Notes: generated by a model not told the origin, from the sequence alone. Shown: positions 15,197 to 21,709, counted from the stretch's first letter. The stretch is 22,873 bases of DNA from an uncultured Candidatus Saccharibacteria bacterium (GCA_947253285.1 CAMXXV010000007.1:1-22873); one strand, 5' to 3'. Made by a program: numbers and translations.

Positions 15197-16492
15197 CTAT
15201 TTATCCTCCCCGTTTAAGATAGCGTCTAACTTTGCCGCGGCGGCCGTAGCCACCGATTTAGTGGTGTCGCCAAACATACCCATCATGTGTAGGTGGCTAG
15301 CAAGAATTTCATCGGTCAGCTGCTGGATGTCGCTCACCGTGATACTATTTATCAACTCCGGGATGGTGGTCAAATCAATCACTTCACCAGTGTTAAAATA
15401 GCGGTCGCTCAGGTTGTTAGCGATTCTACTAGCGGTACTATAACGCATTGACTCGCGCCCTATTGATACTTGCTTGACTATCTCTAGTCGTTTTGTCGTC
15501 AACGCGCCTTGACTTAATTTAACTAAAGTATCAGCCAGTAATTGAATCATGTGTGGCACGTTTTCTTCGCTGGCGCGAAATACTGTGATAACTGGCAGGT
15601 TGACATTTAGATGGCTAATAATAGGTTCAGCGTCGACGAAGTATGCCCATCCATTTCGTCGGGCCTCGCCGAACACGAGTGAATCAAATCCGCTACAGAG
15701 CAGGCTGTTGATTAATCGGGCTATTAGTTCGTCGCGTAATGTTAGCGGCCGCGGTAATGCGAATGCTACTTTAGTCAATATAATTTTGGCGCCGCTGTAG
15801 GGTTTAAAATAATATTGTGTGTCGCTTTTGGCTGTTGGCAAGCTGCACTGAAACCGCTTCCCGCGTGGCAAGTCAAGCTGGCGTAGGCGGTCGACTACGG
15901 TTAAGTCACCGTTAAAGTCGCCCGCGATGATGAAGTGCAGGTTGTCGGTAGTGAAGCTCTGCGCGCGGTATTCTTGGATATCTTCGGGCGTGATGTCATC
16001 TAGCGTGGCGAGCGATTCTCGAGGTGATAACTGTGGGTAGCCGAAGTGAGCCAACGTGTGGCGAATGATTAGTTCGTCGCCGTTCGTGGTGAGTGACTTC
16101 AGCTTACCCCTTAAACTCTTCTTTTCGCGGGCGAGATTGCTTGCGTTAATATCTGGTTGCTCGAGTGATTTGGCGATTAGATCAAGCGTGCGCTCGGCGT
16201 CAAAGCGTGGGCATTTTACGTAATATTCCACACTCGTATTTCCATCGTATGTGTTAAAAGAGGCACCGTTGCGCATCAAGGCGTTATAAAACTCGTTGTC
16301 TTTATAACCCACGACCTCAGTAGCTAATCTAGTCAGCAACTGCGGCACTTGGTCTTTGTGCTTCAAGTCGGCTAACGCTGCGCGGCCGCCCGCAAAGTTC
16401 AACATACTGTACACTGAAACAGCGTTGGGAATGTCGACCACTAGCCCCTCCGCCCCGTTGTCCAACTTCAATTGATGTACCTGATACCGCAT
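15197..16492 (-). CDS. M16 family peptidase-like protein, predicted inactive partner
   Basis: This 431-aa protein is a clear paralogue of the next gene, sharing QLKLDNGAEGL, VDIPNAVSVYS and a nearly identical 40-residue block (176-215). The zinc motif is gone: HVLEH is replaced by QLLTR (51-55), and the distal glutamate aligns with K130 in KKSLRGKL. It should not bind catalytic zinc and most likely forms the non-catalytic half of a heterodimer, as in mitochondrial processing peptidase and bacterial M16B pairs. It has no signal peptide or TM. The ATG has AAGGAG 4 nt upstream and is the first gene of the pair, behind an extended -10 promoter. It ends in TAG, 2 nt before its partner's ATG. Confidence 0.85.
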   Translation of the reverse strand: MRYQVHQLKLDNGAEGLVVDIPNAVSVYSMLNFAGGRAALADLKHKDQVPQLLTRLATEVVGYKDNEFYNALMRNGASFNTYDGNTSVEYYVKCPRFDAERTLDLIAKSLEQPDINASNLAREKKSLRGKLKSLTTNGDELIIRHTLAHFGYPQLSPRESLATLDDITPEDIQEYRAQSFTTDNLHFIIAGDFNGDLTVVDRLRQLDLPRGKRFQCSLPTAKSDTQYYFKPYSGAKIILTKVAFALPRPLTLRDELIARLINSLLCSGFDSLVFGEARRNGWAYFVDAEPIISHLNVNLPVITVFRASEENVPHMIQLLADTLVKLSQGALTTKRLEIVKQVSIGRESMRYSTASRIANNLSDRYFNTGEVIDLTTIPELINSITVSDIQQLTDEILASHLHMMGMFGDTTKSVATAAAAKLDAILNGEDK

Positions 16493-16529
16493 AGTTCTCC
16501 TTACTGCCCCGCGCGAGCTTACTATTACT

Positions 16530-16557
16530 ATGATATCACGTCGCCACTAGGCAGCAA
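16530..16557 (-). promoter_or_regulatory. promoter of the M16 pair
   Basis: The minus strand reads TGA-TATCAT (extended -10, 16538-16530) with a poor -35 (TTGCTG, 16-bp spacer). The predicted leader is about 30 nt. Confidence 0.5.
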
Positions 16558-16579
16558 ATTACCCCGCAACGTGGCGGGG
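16553..16579 (-). terminator. weak terminator after the sigma-4/HARE gene
   Basis: CCCCGC and GCGGGG form a 6-bp stem with a 6-nt loop, followed on the minus strand by TAATTT. The T run is short, so some read-through into the M16 pair is possible. Confidence 0.5.
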
Positions 16580-16590
16580 CTGGGTGCTAA

Positions 16591-17634
16591 TTAATGGGTT
16601 TGGACGAGCTGGTATTTGGCGTCGCCAGCGCGCTTAAACTGTGGTTTGCTCTGCAAGTTGAGCAGCACGGTTGCTTCGCGCACCTTGCGCACCTTGAGCA
16701 CTTGGCGCACGATGTCTTCGCGGTTCATCGGCCCGTTTTGCTTGAGGAGTGCGGTGATGACGTCGGCAATGGAGCCGGCTTGGTAGCCGCGCTCGGCGAG
16801 GGCGTAAATGCCGCGGCCAATCAGCACAAAGCGCTTGTCTTTGATGAGTTCGTTGTGGATGGCCTGTTCGCTGATGTTGTTGCGCTTGAAGTTTTGCGCC
16901 TTGACGGCCTCGGCGATGTCGCTAAAGTGCAGCGGCGCGTCGTGGTTGCGGAGTACCACATAAATCTTGTCGCGAATGTTGCGCGGGTTGACGATTGGCC
17001 AGCTGACTAGCCCCCAGAGGTTGTACAGCGTGGCAATTTTCTTGCTAACGCTGGCAATGGCGACGGCTTCGCTCGGGTGTTCATAACGCCCAGCGGTCTT
17101 GTCGAAGAGTTGCTCGGCAGTCAACGGCTCGCCCGCCTGCTTGATGATGGCGACGAGGGCGTCGGCGTCCTTGCGGATGTCCTTTTCGGTCTTGTCGGCG
17201 GTCAAGATGACGGCGGCGTAGTAACTGTTGTTCTCGGTCGTGATAATCATCTTGCTGCTGATTTCAGCGAGCAATGAGATGGCCGCCATAGCACTGTGAT
17301 TGCCTACCATGGTGTGGGAGAGCTTCTCAATGCGTGCACCGCGCCCAAGTTCATGCAACGCCTTGGTGATAGCCATCTCGGCCTCAATAAAGGCGGCATT
17401 CTTGCCGTCATCGAGGGATAGGCGGAGGCGAATTAGGGTCGCCTTCTCAATCTGTCGCACGCGTTCGCGAGTGATGCCGAGGCTCTCACCTACCTGCTCA
17501 AGCGTCAGCCGCTCGCCGTTCAGCCCAAAACGGCTGGTGATGACGGCGCGCTCGCGCTCAGGGTCGAGTTGACTGATAAGACTAGTAACCGCAGCGTTTA
17601 ACACCTTAGTATTAGTCTTATCGGCTTCAGCCAT
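16591..17634 (-). CDS. sigma-70 region 4 / HARE-HTH domain protein (RNA polymerase-associated regulator)
   Basis: This 347-aa protein opens with a sigma-70 region 4 helix-turn-helix (about 24-71): LDPERERAVITSRFGL, then LTLEQVGESLGITRERVRQIE, the -35-binding signature. Sigma region 2, needed for -10 recognition and melting, is absent. After a linker comes a HARE-HTH winged helix (about 221-283, IRDKIYVVLRNHDAPLHFSDIAEAV onward), the fold of the RNA polymerase delta subunit N-domain, and a further winged-helix-like region to the end. It probably docks on RNA polymerase and DNA rather than acting as a full sigma factor. I chose the ATG at 17634 (AAGG 8 nt upstream); a GTG at 17655 is possible. 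It has its own promoter, with a palindrome in the leader. It ends in TAA. Confidence 0.85.
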   Translation of the reverse strand: MAEADKTNTKVLNAAVTSLISQLDPERERAVITSRFGLNGERLTLEQVGESLGITRERVRQIEKATLIRLRLSLDDGKNAAFIEAEMAITKALHELGRGARIEKLSHTMVGNHSAMAAISLLAEISSKMIITTENNSYYAAVILTADKTEKDIRKDADALVAIIKQAGEPLTAEQLFDKTAGRYEHPSEAVAIASVSKKIATLYNLWGLVSWPIVNPRNIRDKIYVVLRNHDAPLHFSDIAEAVKAQNFKRNNISEQAIHNELIKDKRFVLIGRGIYALAERGYQAGSIADVITALLKQNGPMNREDIVRQVLKVRKVREATVLLNLQSKPQFKRAGDAKYQLVQTH

Positions 17635-17660
17635 CTCACCTGCCTTTCTCGTCACCTTGC

Positions 17661-17679
17661 GGTTGACATTAATGTAACT
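17661..17679. promoter_or_regulatory. palindrome in the sigma-4/HARE leader, possible operator
   Basis: ACATTAATGT (17666-17675) is a perfect 10-bp palindrome, extended by GTT/AAC arms with one offset base. It lies between the predicted transcription start (about 17689) and the ATG, a position suited to autoregulation. Confidence 0.4.
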
Positions 17680-17695
17680 TTTAAATCTACTAAAG

Positions 17696-17724
17696 ATTAT
17701 ACATTAAACTAGATTTTTGCGCAA
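17696..17724 (-). promoter_or_regulatory. promoter of the sigma-4/HARE gene
   Basis: TTGCGC (17724-17719), a 17-bp spacer and a perfect TATAAT (17701-17696) on the minus strand. The -35 matches the TTGCGT before the 149-aa gene. Confidence 0.7.
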
Positions 17725-17772
17725 GATTAAGTTGTGACATTTTTAGGATAAGCGGTATTGTGGCATAATATG

Positions 17773-20211
17773 CTAGGCCTTAGATGTAGGGGTCTTGCGC
17801 GTCGTTTTAGCCTTAGCGGTGGTGGTGCGCTTGGTGGTGGTTGCCTTCTTGGCCTTGGTCGTGGTGGTGCGCTTGGTTGCGGTGGCCTTTTTAGCTTTTG
17901 CAGCCGGTTTCTTAGCCTTGGCGGCGGTTTTACGCGCCGGCTTTGCGGGAGCTTTGTCAAGCAATTCTTGTGCCTGCTCGGCGGTTAAGGTTTTCGGGTC
18001 GACATCCTTTGGCACTTTGGCGTTCTTGGTGCCGTCAGTGACGTATGGCCCGAAGCGGCCATTTAAGACTTCAATGTTGCCAAAGGTGTTAATGTGTCGC
18101 GCGGCCTCAGCCTCTTGCTTAGCCTGCCAGAGCTCGCGTGCCTTGGCTTCGTCGATTTCAAACACGCCAAGCGGCTTGATGCTGACGAACTTGCTACCTA
18201 CCTTAATATAAGGTCCGAAGCGCCCAATGTTGGCGGTGATGGTCTGCCCGTCGGCGGTGGTGCCCACGGTGCGCGGCAGTTCAAACATCTTGAGTGCCTG
18301 CTCAAGGGTGACGGTTTCAACCGTCGCGCCTGCCGGCATATTGGCGAAGGTTACGGCGTCCTTGGTGTCGCCGTCGCCACGCAGTAGCATCGGCCCGAAA
18401 CGCCCAATGCGGGCGTAAATCTCGCGTCCTTGCGGGTCTTTGCCCACGAGGCGCTGCCCTGCCACCTTGGAGCGGTCGATGGTGTCGCTCTGGTTAATCT
18501 TGGCGTGGAACGGGTCGTAAAAGTCGCGCAGCATTTGCACCTTGTCGAGCTTGTCCTCAGCAATTTCGTCGAGGTCCTTCTCAACGTGCGCGGTAAAATC
18601 GTAGTCCACAATGCTATTAAAGTAGTTGGTTAGGAAGTCTGCCACAACCGTGCCGCTCGGGGTTGGGATGAGCTTGCCCTTGTCGCTGCCCGTCTTCTCG
18701 GTTACAGTGCGGCGCGTGACGTGGTCGCCCGCCAAAACATATTCGGTCACCTCGCGCTCCACGCCCTCGCTCTCGCCCTTGACGACATAGCCGCGGGTCT
18801 GGATGGTCGAGATGATGGTGGCGTAAGTGGAAGGCCGCCCGATTTCGAGCTCCTCAAGCTTTTTCACCAGCGAACCTTCAGTGTAGCGCGCTGGTGGGCG
18901 GCTAAAGGTCTGGTGCGCCACGAGTTCTTGCGCGGCGAGTTGGTCGCCCACGGTGAGGCTCGGCAAGAGTTCATTTTTGCTTGCGCCGTAGACTTTCAAG
19001 AACCCAGGGAATGCCACAACTTCACCCTTGGCAGTCAGCTGCTCGCTGTGACCAGAGATATTGATGGTGGCGGTGGTGCGGTCGAGCTTGGCGTCTGCCA
19101 TTTGGGTGGCGAGGGCGCGGGTGCGAATTAAATTGTACAGCTTATTGGTGCGGGCGTCGCCGTCGACGGTTTCGCGGCGGAAGTCGGTTGGGCGGATGGC
19201 TTCGTGTGCCTCTTGTGCGCCCGCGGTCTTGGTCTTAAAGGTGCGCACTTGGTGGTATTCTTCGCCAAAATTAGACTTGATGTATGCGCCGGCACTAGCA
19301 ATGGCCTGCTGGCTCAAATTGACTGAGTCGGTACGCATGTAGGTAATCAGACCGGCCTGGTAAAGTTGCTGGGCGATGCTCATGGTTGCTTTGGCGCTCA
19401 TGCCGAGGCGTTGGTTGGCGTCTTGCTGCAAGGTTGAAGTGGTAAACGGCGGCAGTGGCCGGCGAGTACCAGTGGTGCTGGTGACGTCGCCCACGGTGTA
19501 GGTGCAGCCTTCGAGGCTCTGCATAAATTTCTCAGCGGTGGCTTCGTCAGGCAAGTCTTGCTGCAGGGCGACTTTGACTTCTTCACTGCCCTTCAGTAAT
19601 GTGCCGGCGACCTTAAAGGTGGCGGTGGGCTGGAACTTGGCGATTTCGCGCTCCCGCTCCACCACCAGGCGAACCGCTGGCGACTGAACGCGCCCTGCAG
19701 ACTTACCACCGGGAACTTTCTTCCAAACCACTGGGCTTAGCTCAAATCCCACTAGACGGTCAAGAATCTGCCGCGCCTGCTGGGCGTGTACTAGACTCAT
19801 GTCAACGGTGCGCGGGCTAGCGATGGCGTGCGTGATAGCGTCTTTGGTAATCTCGTGGAAGACGATGCGGTTGGTCTTGGCTGGGTCGAGCTTCAGCACT
19901 TCACAGAGGTGCCAAGCAATAGCCTCCCCCTCGCGGTCTTCATCGGTTGCGAGCCAAACGGTCTTGGCGGCGCGAACGGCCTTACGCAGTTCAGCGACGG
20001 TTTTCTTTTTGTCTGGGTCAATTTCATAAATAGCGGCAAAGTCGTGTGCCGTGTCAATCGGTTTCACACCATCTTTGGCACGCTTAGCGATGCTGCGGAT
20101 GTGCCCCACGCTGGCCATGACGGTGTAATCCTTGCCGAGGTAGCCCTCAATAGTGTGCGCCTTCGCCGGCGACTCCACAATTACAAGATTTTTGATGGTT
20201 TTTTCGCTCAT
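17773..20211 (-). CDS. topA: DNA topoisomerase I (type IA)
   Basis: TopA relaxes negative supercoils by passing one strand through a transient break. From the ATG at 20211 (812 aa) it has the Toprim domain starting NLVIVESPAKAHTIEGYLG with E13 and the DxDxE triad D90/D92/E94 in ATDEDREGEA. PGGKSAGRVQSPAVRLV follows, and the catalytic tyrosine Y291 lies in LITYMRTDSVNLS. The C-terminal part carries three topoisomerase repeat units with IGRFGP or NGRFGP, but no cysteine zinc ribbons. It ends in a roughly 55-residue Lys/Ala/Thr tail resembling histone H1. The frame is open to 20262, but those codons hold the promoter and are not TopA-like. No Shine-Dalgarno is present and a leaderless message is predicted. 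I see no clear terminator before the sigma-4/HARE gene. It ends in TAG. Confidence 0.97.
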   Translation of the reverse strand: MSEKTIKNLVIVESPAKAHTIEGYLGKDYTVMASVGHIRSIAKRAKDGVKPIDTAHDFAAIYEIDPDKKKTVAELRKAVRAAKTVWLATDEDREGEAIAWHLCEVLKLDPAKTNRIVFHEITKDAITHAIASPRTVDMSLVHAQQARQILDRLVGFELSPVVWKKVPGGKSAGRVQSPAVRLVVEREREIAKFQPTATFKVAGTLLKGSEEVKVALQQDLPDEATAEKFMQSLEGCTYTVGDVTSTTGTRRPLPPFTTSTLQQDANQRLGMSAKATMSIAQQLYQAGLITYMRTDSVNLSQQAIASAGAYIKSNFGEEYHQVRTFKTKTAGAQEAHEAIRPTDFRRETVDGDARTNKLYNLIRTRALATQMADAKLDRTTATINISGHSEQLTAKGEVVAFPGFLKVYGASKNELLPSLTVGDQLAAQELVAHQTFSRPPARYTEGSLVKKLEELEIGRPSTYATIISTIQTRGYVVKGESEGVEREVTEYVLAGDHVTRRTVTEKTGSDKGKLIPTPSGTVVADFLTNYFNSIVDYDFTAHVEKDLDEIAEDKLDKVQMLRDFYDPFHAKINQSDTIDRSKVAGQRLVGKDPQGREIYARIGRFGPMLLRGDGDTKDAVTFANMPAGATVETVTLEQALKMFELPRTVGTTADGQTITANIGRFGPYIKVGSKFVSIKPLGVFEIDEAKARELWQAKQEAEAARHINTFGNIEVLNGRFGPYVTDGTKNAKVPKDVDPKTLTAEQAQELLDKAPAKPARKTAAKAKKPAAKAKKATATKRTTTTKAKKATTTKRTTTAKAKTTRKTPTSKA
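17806..17892 (-). repeat. 42-bp tandem repeat in the topA tail
   Basis: Two imperfect copies of a 14-codon unit encode KAxxTKRTTTxKAK, with related shorter units beside them. The repeats make the basic tail of TopA and may vary in number between strains. Confidence 0.6.
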
Positions 20212-20218
20212 TGTTATA

Positions 20219-20247
20219 AGTGTAGCACGTGCCCCGCAAAATGCCAA
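20219..20247 (-). promoter_or_regulatory. topA promoter, predicted leaderless
   Basis: TTGGCA (20247-20242), a 17-bp spacer ending in TGC, and TACACT (20224-20219) on the minus strand. Seven bases later comes the topA ATG, so transcription should start at or one base before the start codon. Confidence 0.7.
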
Positions 20248-20255
20248 AGTGGCGG

Positions 20256-20285
20256 TTGACACCCCGCCCCACCAGTTGCTATAAT
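20256..20285 (+). promoter_or_regulatory. consensus promoter of the 139-aa gene
   Basis: Perfect TTGACA (20256-20261), an 18-bp spacer ending in TGC, and a perfect TATAAT (20280-20285). It is the strongest-looking promoter in the window, back to back with the topA promoter. Confidence 0.85.
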
Positions 20286-20293
20286 TGGCGGAA

Positions 20294-20347
20294 GCTAATC
20301 AAGGTTAGCCCGCTGTGCAAAGGCTGCACAGCCCCAAATAAAGGGGC
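20294..20347 (+). promoter_or_regulatory. structured 5' leader, three hairpins, ribosome binding site in the last
   Basis: Hairpin 1 is GCTAA/TTAGC (20294-20309). Hairpin 2 is GCTGTGCA/TGCACAGC (20312-20332, 8 bp). Hairpin 3 is GCCCC/GGGGC (20331-20347). The GGGG of hairpin 3 is the only likely Shine-Dalgarno, 7 nt before the ATG. Hairpins 2 and 3 share bases 20331-20332 and compete at their junction. This could be a cis-regulatory leader, though no known riboswitch class is recognised. Confidence 0.5.
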
Positions 20348-20353
20348 ATAGAT

Positions 20354-20773
20354 ATGGTAAAAGAAAATAACGGGCAGGTCATAGCACCGCCTAGTACATT
20401 ACAATTAGTTAATATTCATGGAGTTACGGCGCACAAACTGTATGTGATACAGAGTGGCGTGCGACGGTGCGACATTAATGGGAAAAAGCTGGAGATAGCC
20501 GAACTATTGACGCATGATTTTGCGGGCGATTGGTGGCAGCTGGAGCGACATTTTAGCGAATTGCTAGCGTCGCCGGCGCACATGCCGTTTACCCTACTCG
20601 TGCGGCTCAAGCCGGACCGGAATCAAATGATTCTGTTCAAGCCAACGGCTAATTCTCTAGTCAAATATGACCCAAAGTTAGCCATTGTCGGCTTCCAAGG
20701 GTTCCATCGTTGTGACGACGAGAATTATAATGTGAATTATAATATCAAACAAGACTATGTGGAGATTGGATAA
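20354..20773 (+). CDS. hypothetical protein, D-F-A-G-D motif orphan
   Basis: I do not recognise this 139-aa soluble protein. Its centre carries LLTHDFAGDWWQLERHFSELL (from residue 51), which matches a segment of the next gene product at L, D, aromatic, AGD, F, E and L positions. Later LLVRLKPDRNQ and RCDDENYNVNYNI also have weak counterparts there, so the two are likely distant paralogues. No TM, signal peptide or catalytic motif is visible. The ATG at 20354 follows a strong promoter and a leader of about 60 nt whose last hairpin holds the likely binding site. It is a single-gene unit ended by a strong terminator, divergent from topA. It ends in TAA. Confidence 0.75.
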   Translation: MVKENNGQVIAPPSTLQLVNIHGVTAHKLYVIQSGVRRCDINGKKLEIAELLTHDFAGDWWQLERHFSELLASPAHMPFTLLVRLKPDRNQMILFKPTANSLVKYDPKLAIVGFQGFHRCDDENYNVNYNIKQDYVEIG

Positions 20774-20808
20774 TTCTGAATATTAATTAATTTGGCATTT
20801 TGCCAGTT

Positions 20809-20838
20809 GAGCTCTGCCGGTTGGTAGAGCTCTTTTTT
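20809..20838 (+). terminator. intrinsic terminator of the 139-aa gene
   Basis: GAGCTCT (20809-20815) pairs with AGAGCTC (20826-20832) and is followed by six Ts. The promoter of the next gene overlaps it. Confidence 0.9.
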
Positions 20839-20848
20839 ATGTTATAAT
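20821..20848 (+). promoter_or_regulatory. promoter of the 175-aa gene, overlapping the terminator
   Basis: TTGGTA (20821-20826), a 16-bp spacer and TGT-TATAAT (-10 at 20843-20848). The -35 lies in the hairpin of the preceding terminator and the T run forms part of the spacer. Confidence 0.65.
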
Positions 20849-20894
20849 AGCCCCATTAATGCAGATTGCATTGATGTACATTAAAGGAGTTACG

Positions 20895-21422
20895 ATGACA
20901 AAGCATAAGAAGCCAGCTGGGCGCGCCCCAGATACAGCCGAATCTGCCTTGCGTCAGCAAGTGGCCGAGGCCGCTACATTGTCGCACGATGTGTTGTACG
21001 ATTTTCACGTGGGCGACCGCGTGACCGACCTGCGTTTGGTGCCAATGCGCCACTATACGCGCGGTCTGACGGAAGAGTCTAGTCTGCTGTGGGCGTATTT
21101 GATGCAAGATTATGCGGGCGACACTAGTCTGTTCGCACAACGGTTTAACGAAGGTTTGTTTGATGATTGTGTGCTTGCGGGCGAGATTGACGGTTATCGC
21201 GCGGCATTTTTGCTGGCGCCAGATTGTGAAGTCTATTCGCGGTACACGCAATATTCATTGATGGTTTACACTTCGCTAATCATTCCAGTGGTGCGCCATG
21301 ACAATATGGTAATGGATATTGTGTATAGCGCTGATGTGGCGCCGCATTGTGCGGTAGTTGATTTGCATCATGCGAAGCCGGTCTATGACTGTTCTGAACA
21401 TCACGGTACCGCGTACAGTTAA
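20895..21422 (+). CDS. hypothetical protein, D-Y-A-G-D motif orphan
   Basis: I do not recognise this 175-aa protein. It has a basic, disordered-looking start (MTKHKKPAGRAP), then a mixed alpha/beta-looking body. Residues 69-76 read LMQDYAGD, followed by a helix ending RFNEGL, matching the LTHDFAGD segment of the preceding gene product. The C-terminal part is beta-rich (YSLMVYTSLIIPVVRH, MVMDIVYSADV) and ends with several His and Cys residues. The frame is open from an ATG at 20859, but AAAGGAG lies 5 nt before the ATG at 20895, so I use that. It has its own promoter and terminator. Its stop codon is the first base triplet of a repeat that recurs after the restriction gene. Confidence 0.75.
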   Translation: MTKHKKPAGRAPDTAESALRQQVAEAATLSHDVLYDFHVGDRVTDLRLVPMRHYTRGLTEESSLLWAYLMQDYAGDTSLFAQRFNEGLFDDCVLAGEIDGYRAAFLLAPDCEVYSRYTQYSLMVYTSLIIPVVRHDNMVMDIVYSADVAPHCAVVDLHHAKPVYDCSEHHGTAYS

Positions 21423-21480
21423 CTCATAACTAACCCCCACCAATTGGTGGGGGTATTTTTGGACCAACGCTGGCGAGCAA
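21420..21480 (+). repeat. terminator-containing direct repeat, copy 1
   Basis: It starts at the TAA stop of the 175-aa gene. It shares TAACTCATAACTAA, the CCCCCACCAATT/GGTGGGGG hairpin, TATT.TTGGAC and a weaker tail (about TGGC..CAAA) with copy 2 at 22685-22747. Confidence 0.8.
21433..21460 (+). terminator. intrinsic terminator of the 175-aa gene
   Basis: A perfect 22-bp palindrome (ACCCCCACCAA with TTGGTGGGGGT) is followed by ATTTTT. It forms the core of direct repeat copy 1. Confidence 0.88.
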
Positions 21481-21645
21481 ACGGCGATTATTCCTTTTTT
21501 ATTGTTTATATTATGCATCAACTTCTTAGAATATCACCTAAATATCTACCTTCTATTTACGTATGGGCCAATTTTAATGTGTTGCAGGACCCCAGTTATA
21601 TACATAAGACGCATGGTTTTCTGCAAGTGCTCCAAAACGAATCTA

Positions 21646-21654
21646 TGTTAAAAT
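21646..21654 (+). promoter_or_regulatory. possible promoter of the restriction gene
   Basis: TGT-TAAAAT (extended -10) with no good -35, about 56 bp before the ATG. The rest of the 21,481-21,709 gap is AT-rich, with no gene or RNA that I can support. Confidence 0.4.
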
Positions 21655-21709
21655 ATAAAGTAATCGCGGCTAATTATTATTTTTACTAGTCGCAGAAGTG
21701 GATTGATTT

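Noticed and set aside
20806..20832. tRNA D-arm-like sequence (GGTTGGTAGAGC)
   Set aside because: It resembles a tRNA D-loop, but no anticodon arm or T-arm follows at the right distance. The bases form the 7-bp terminator stem followed by six Ts.
21444..21689. 81-codon frame between the 175-aa gene and the Mrr-like gene
   Set aside because: It starts inside the terminator hairpin, lacks a ribosome binding site, and has no protein-like features. The region is better read as a non-coding spacer.
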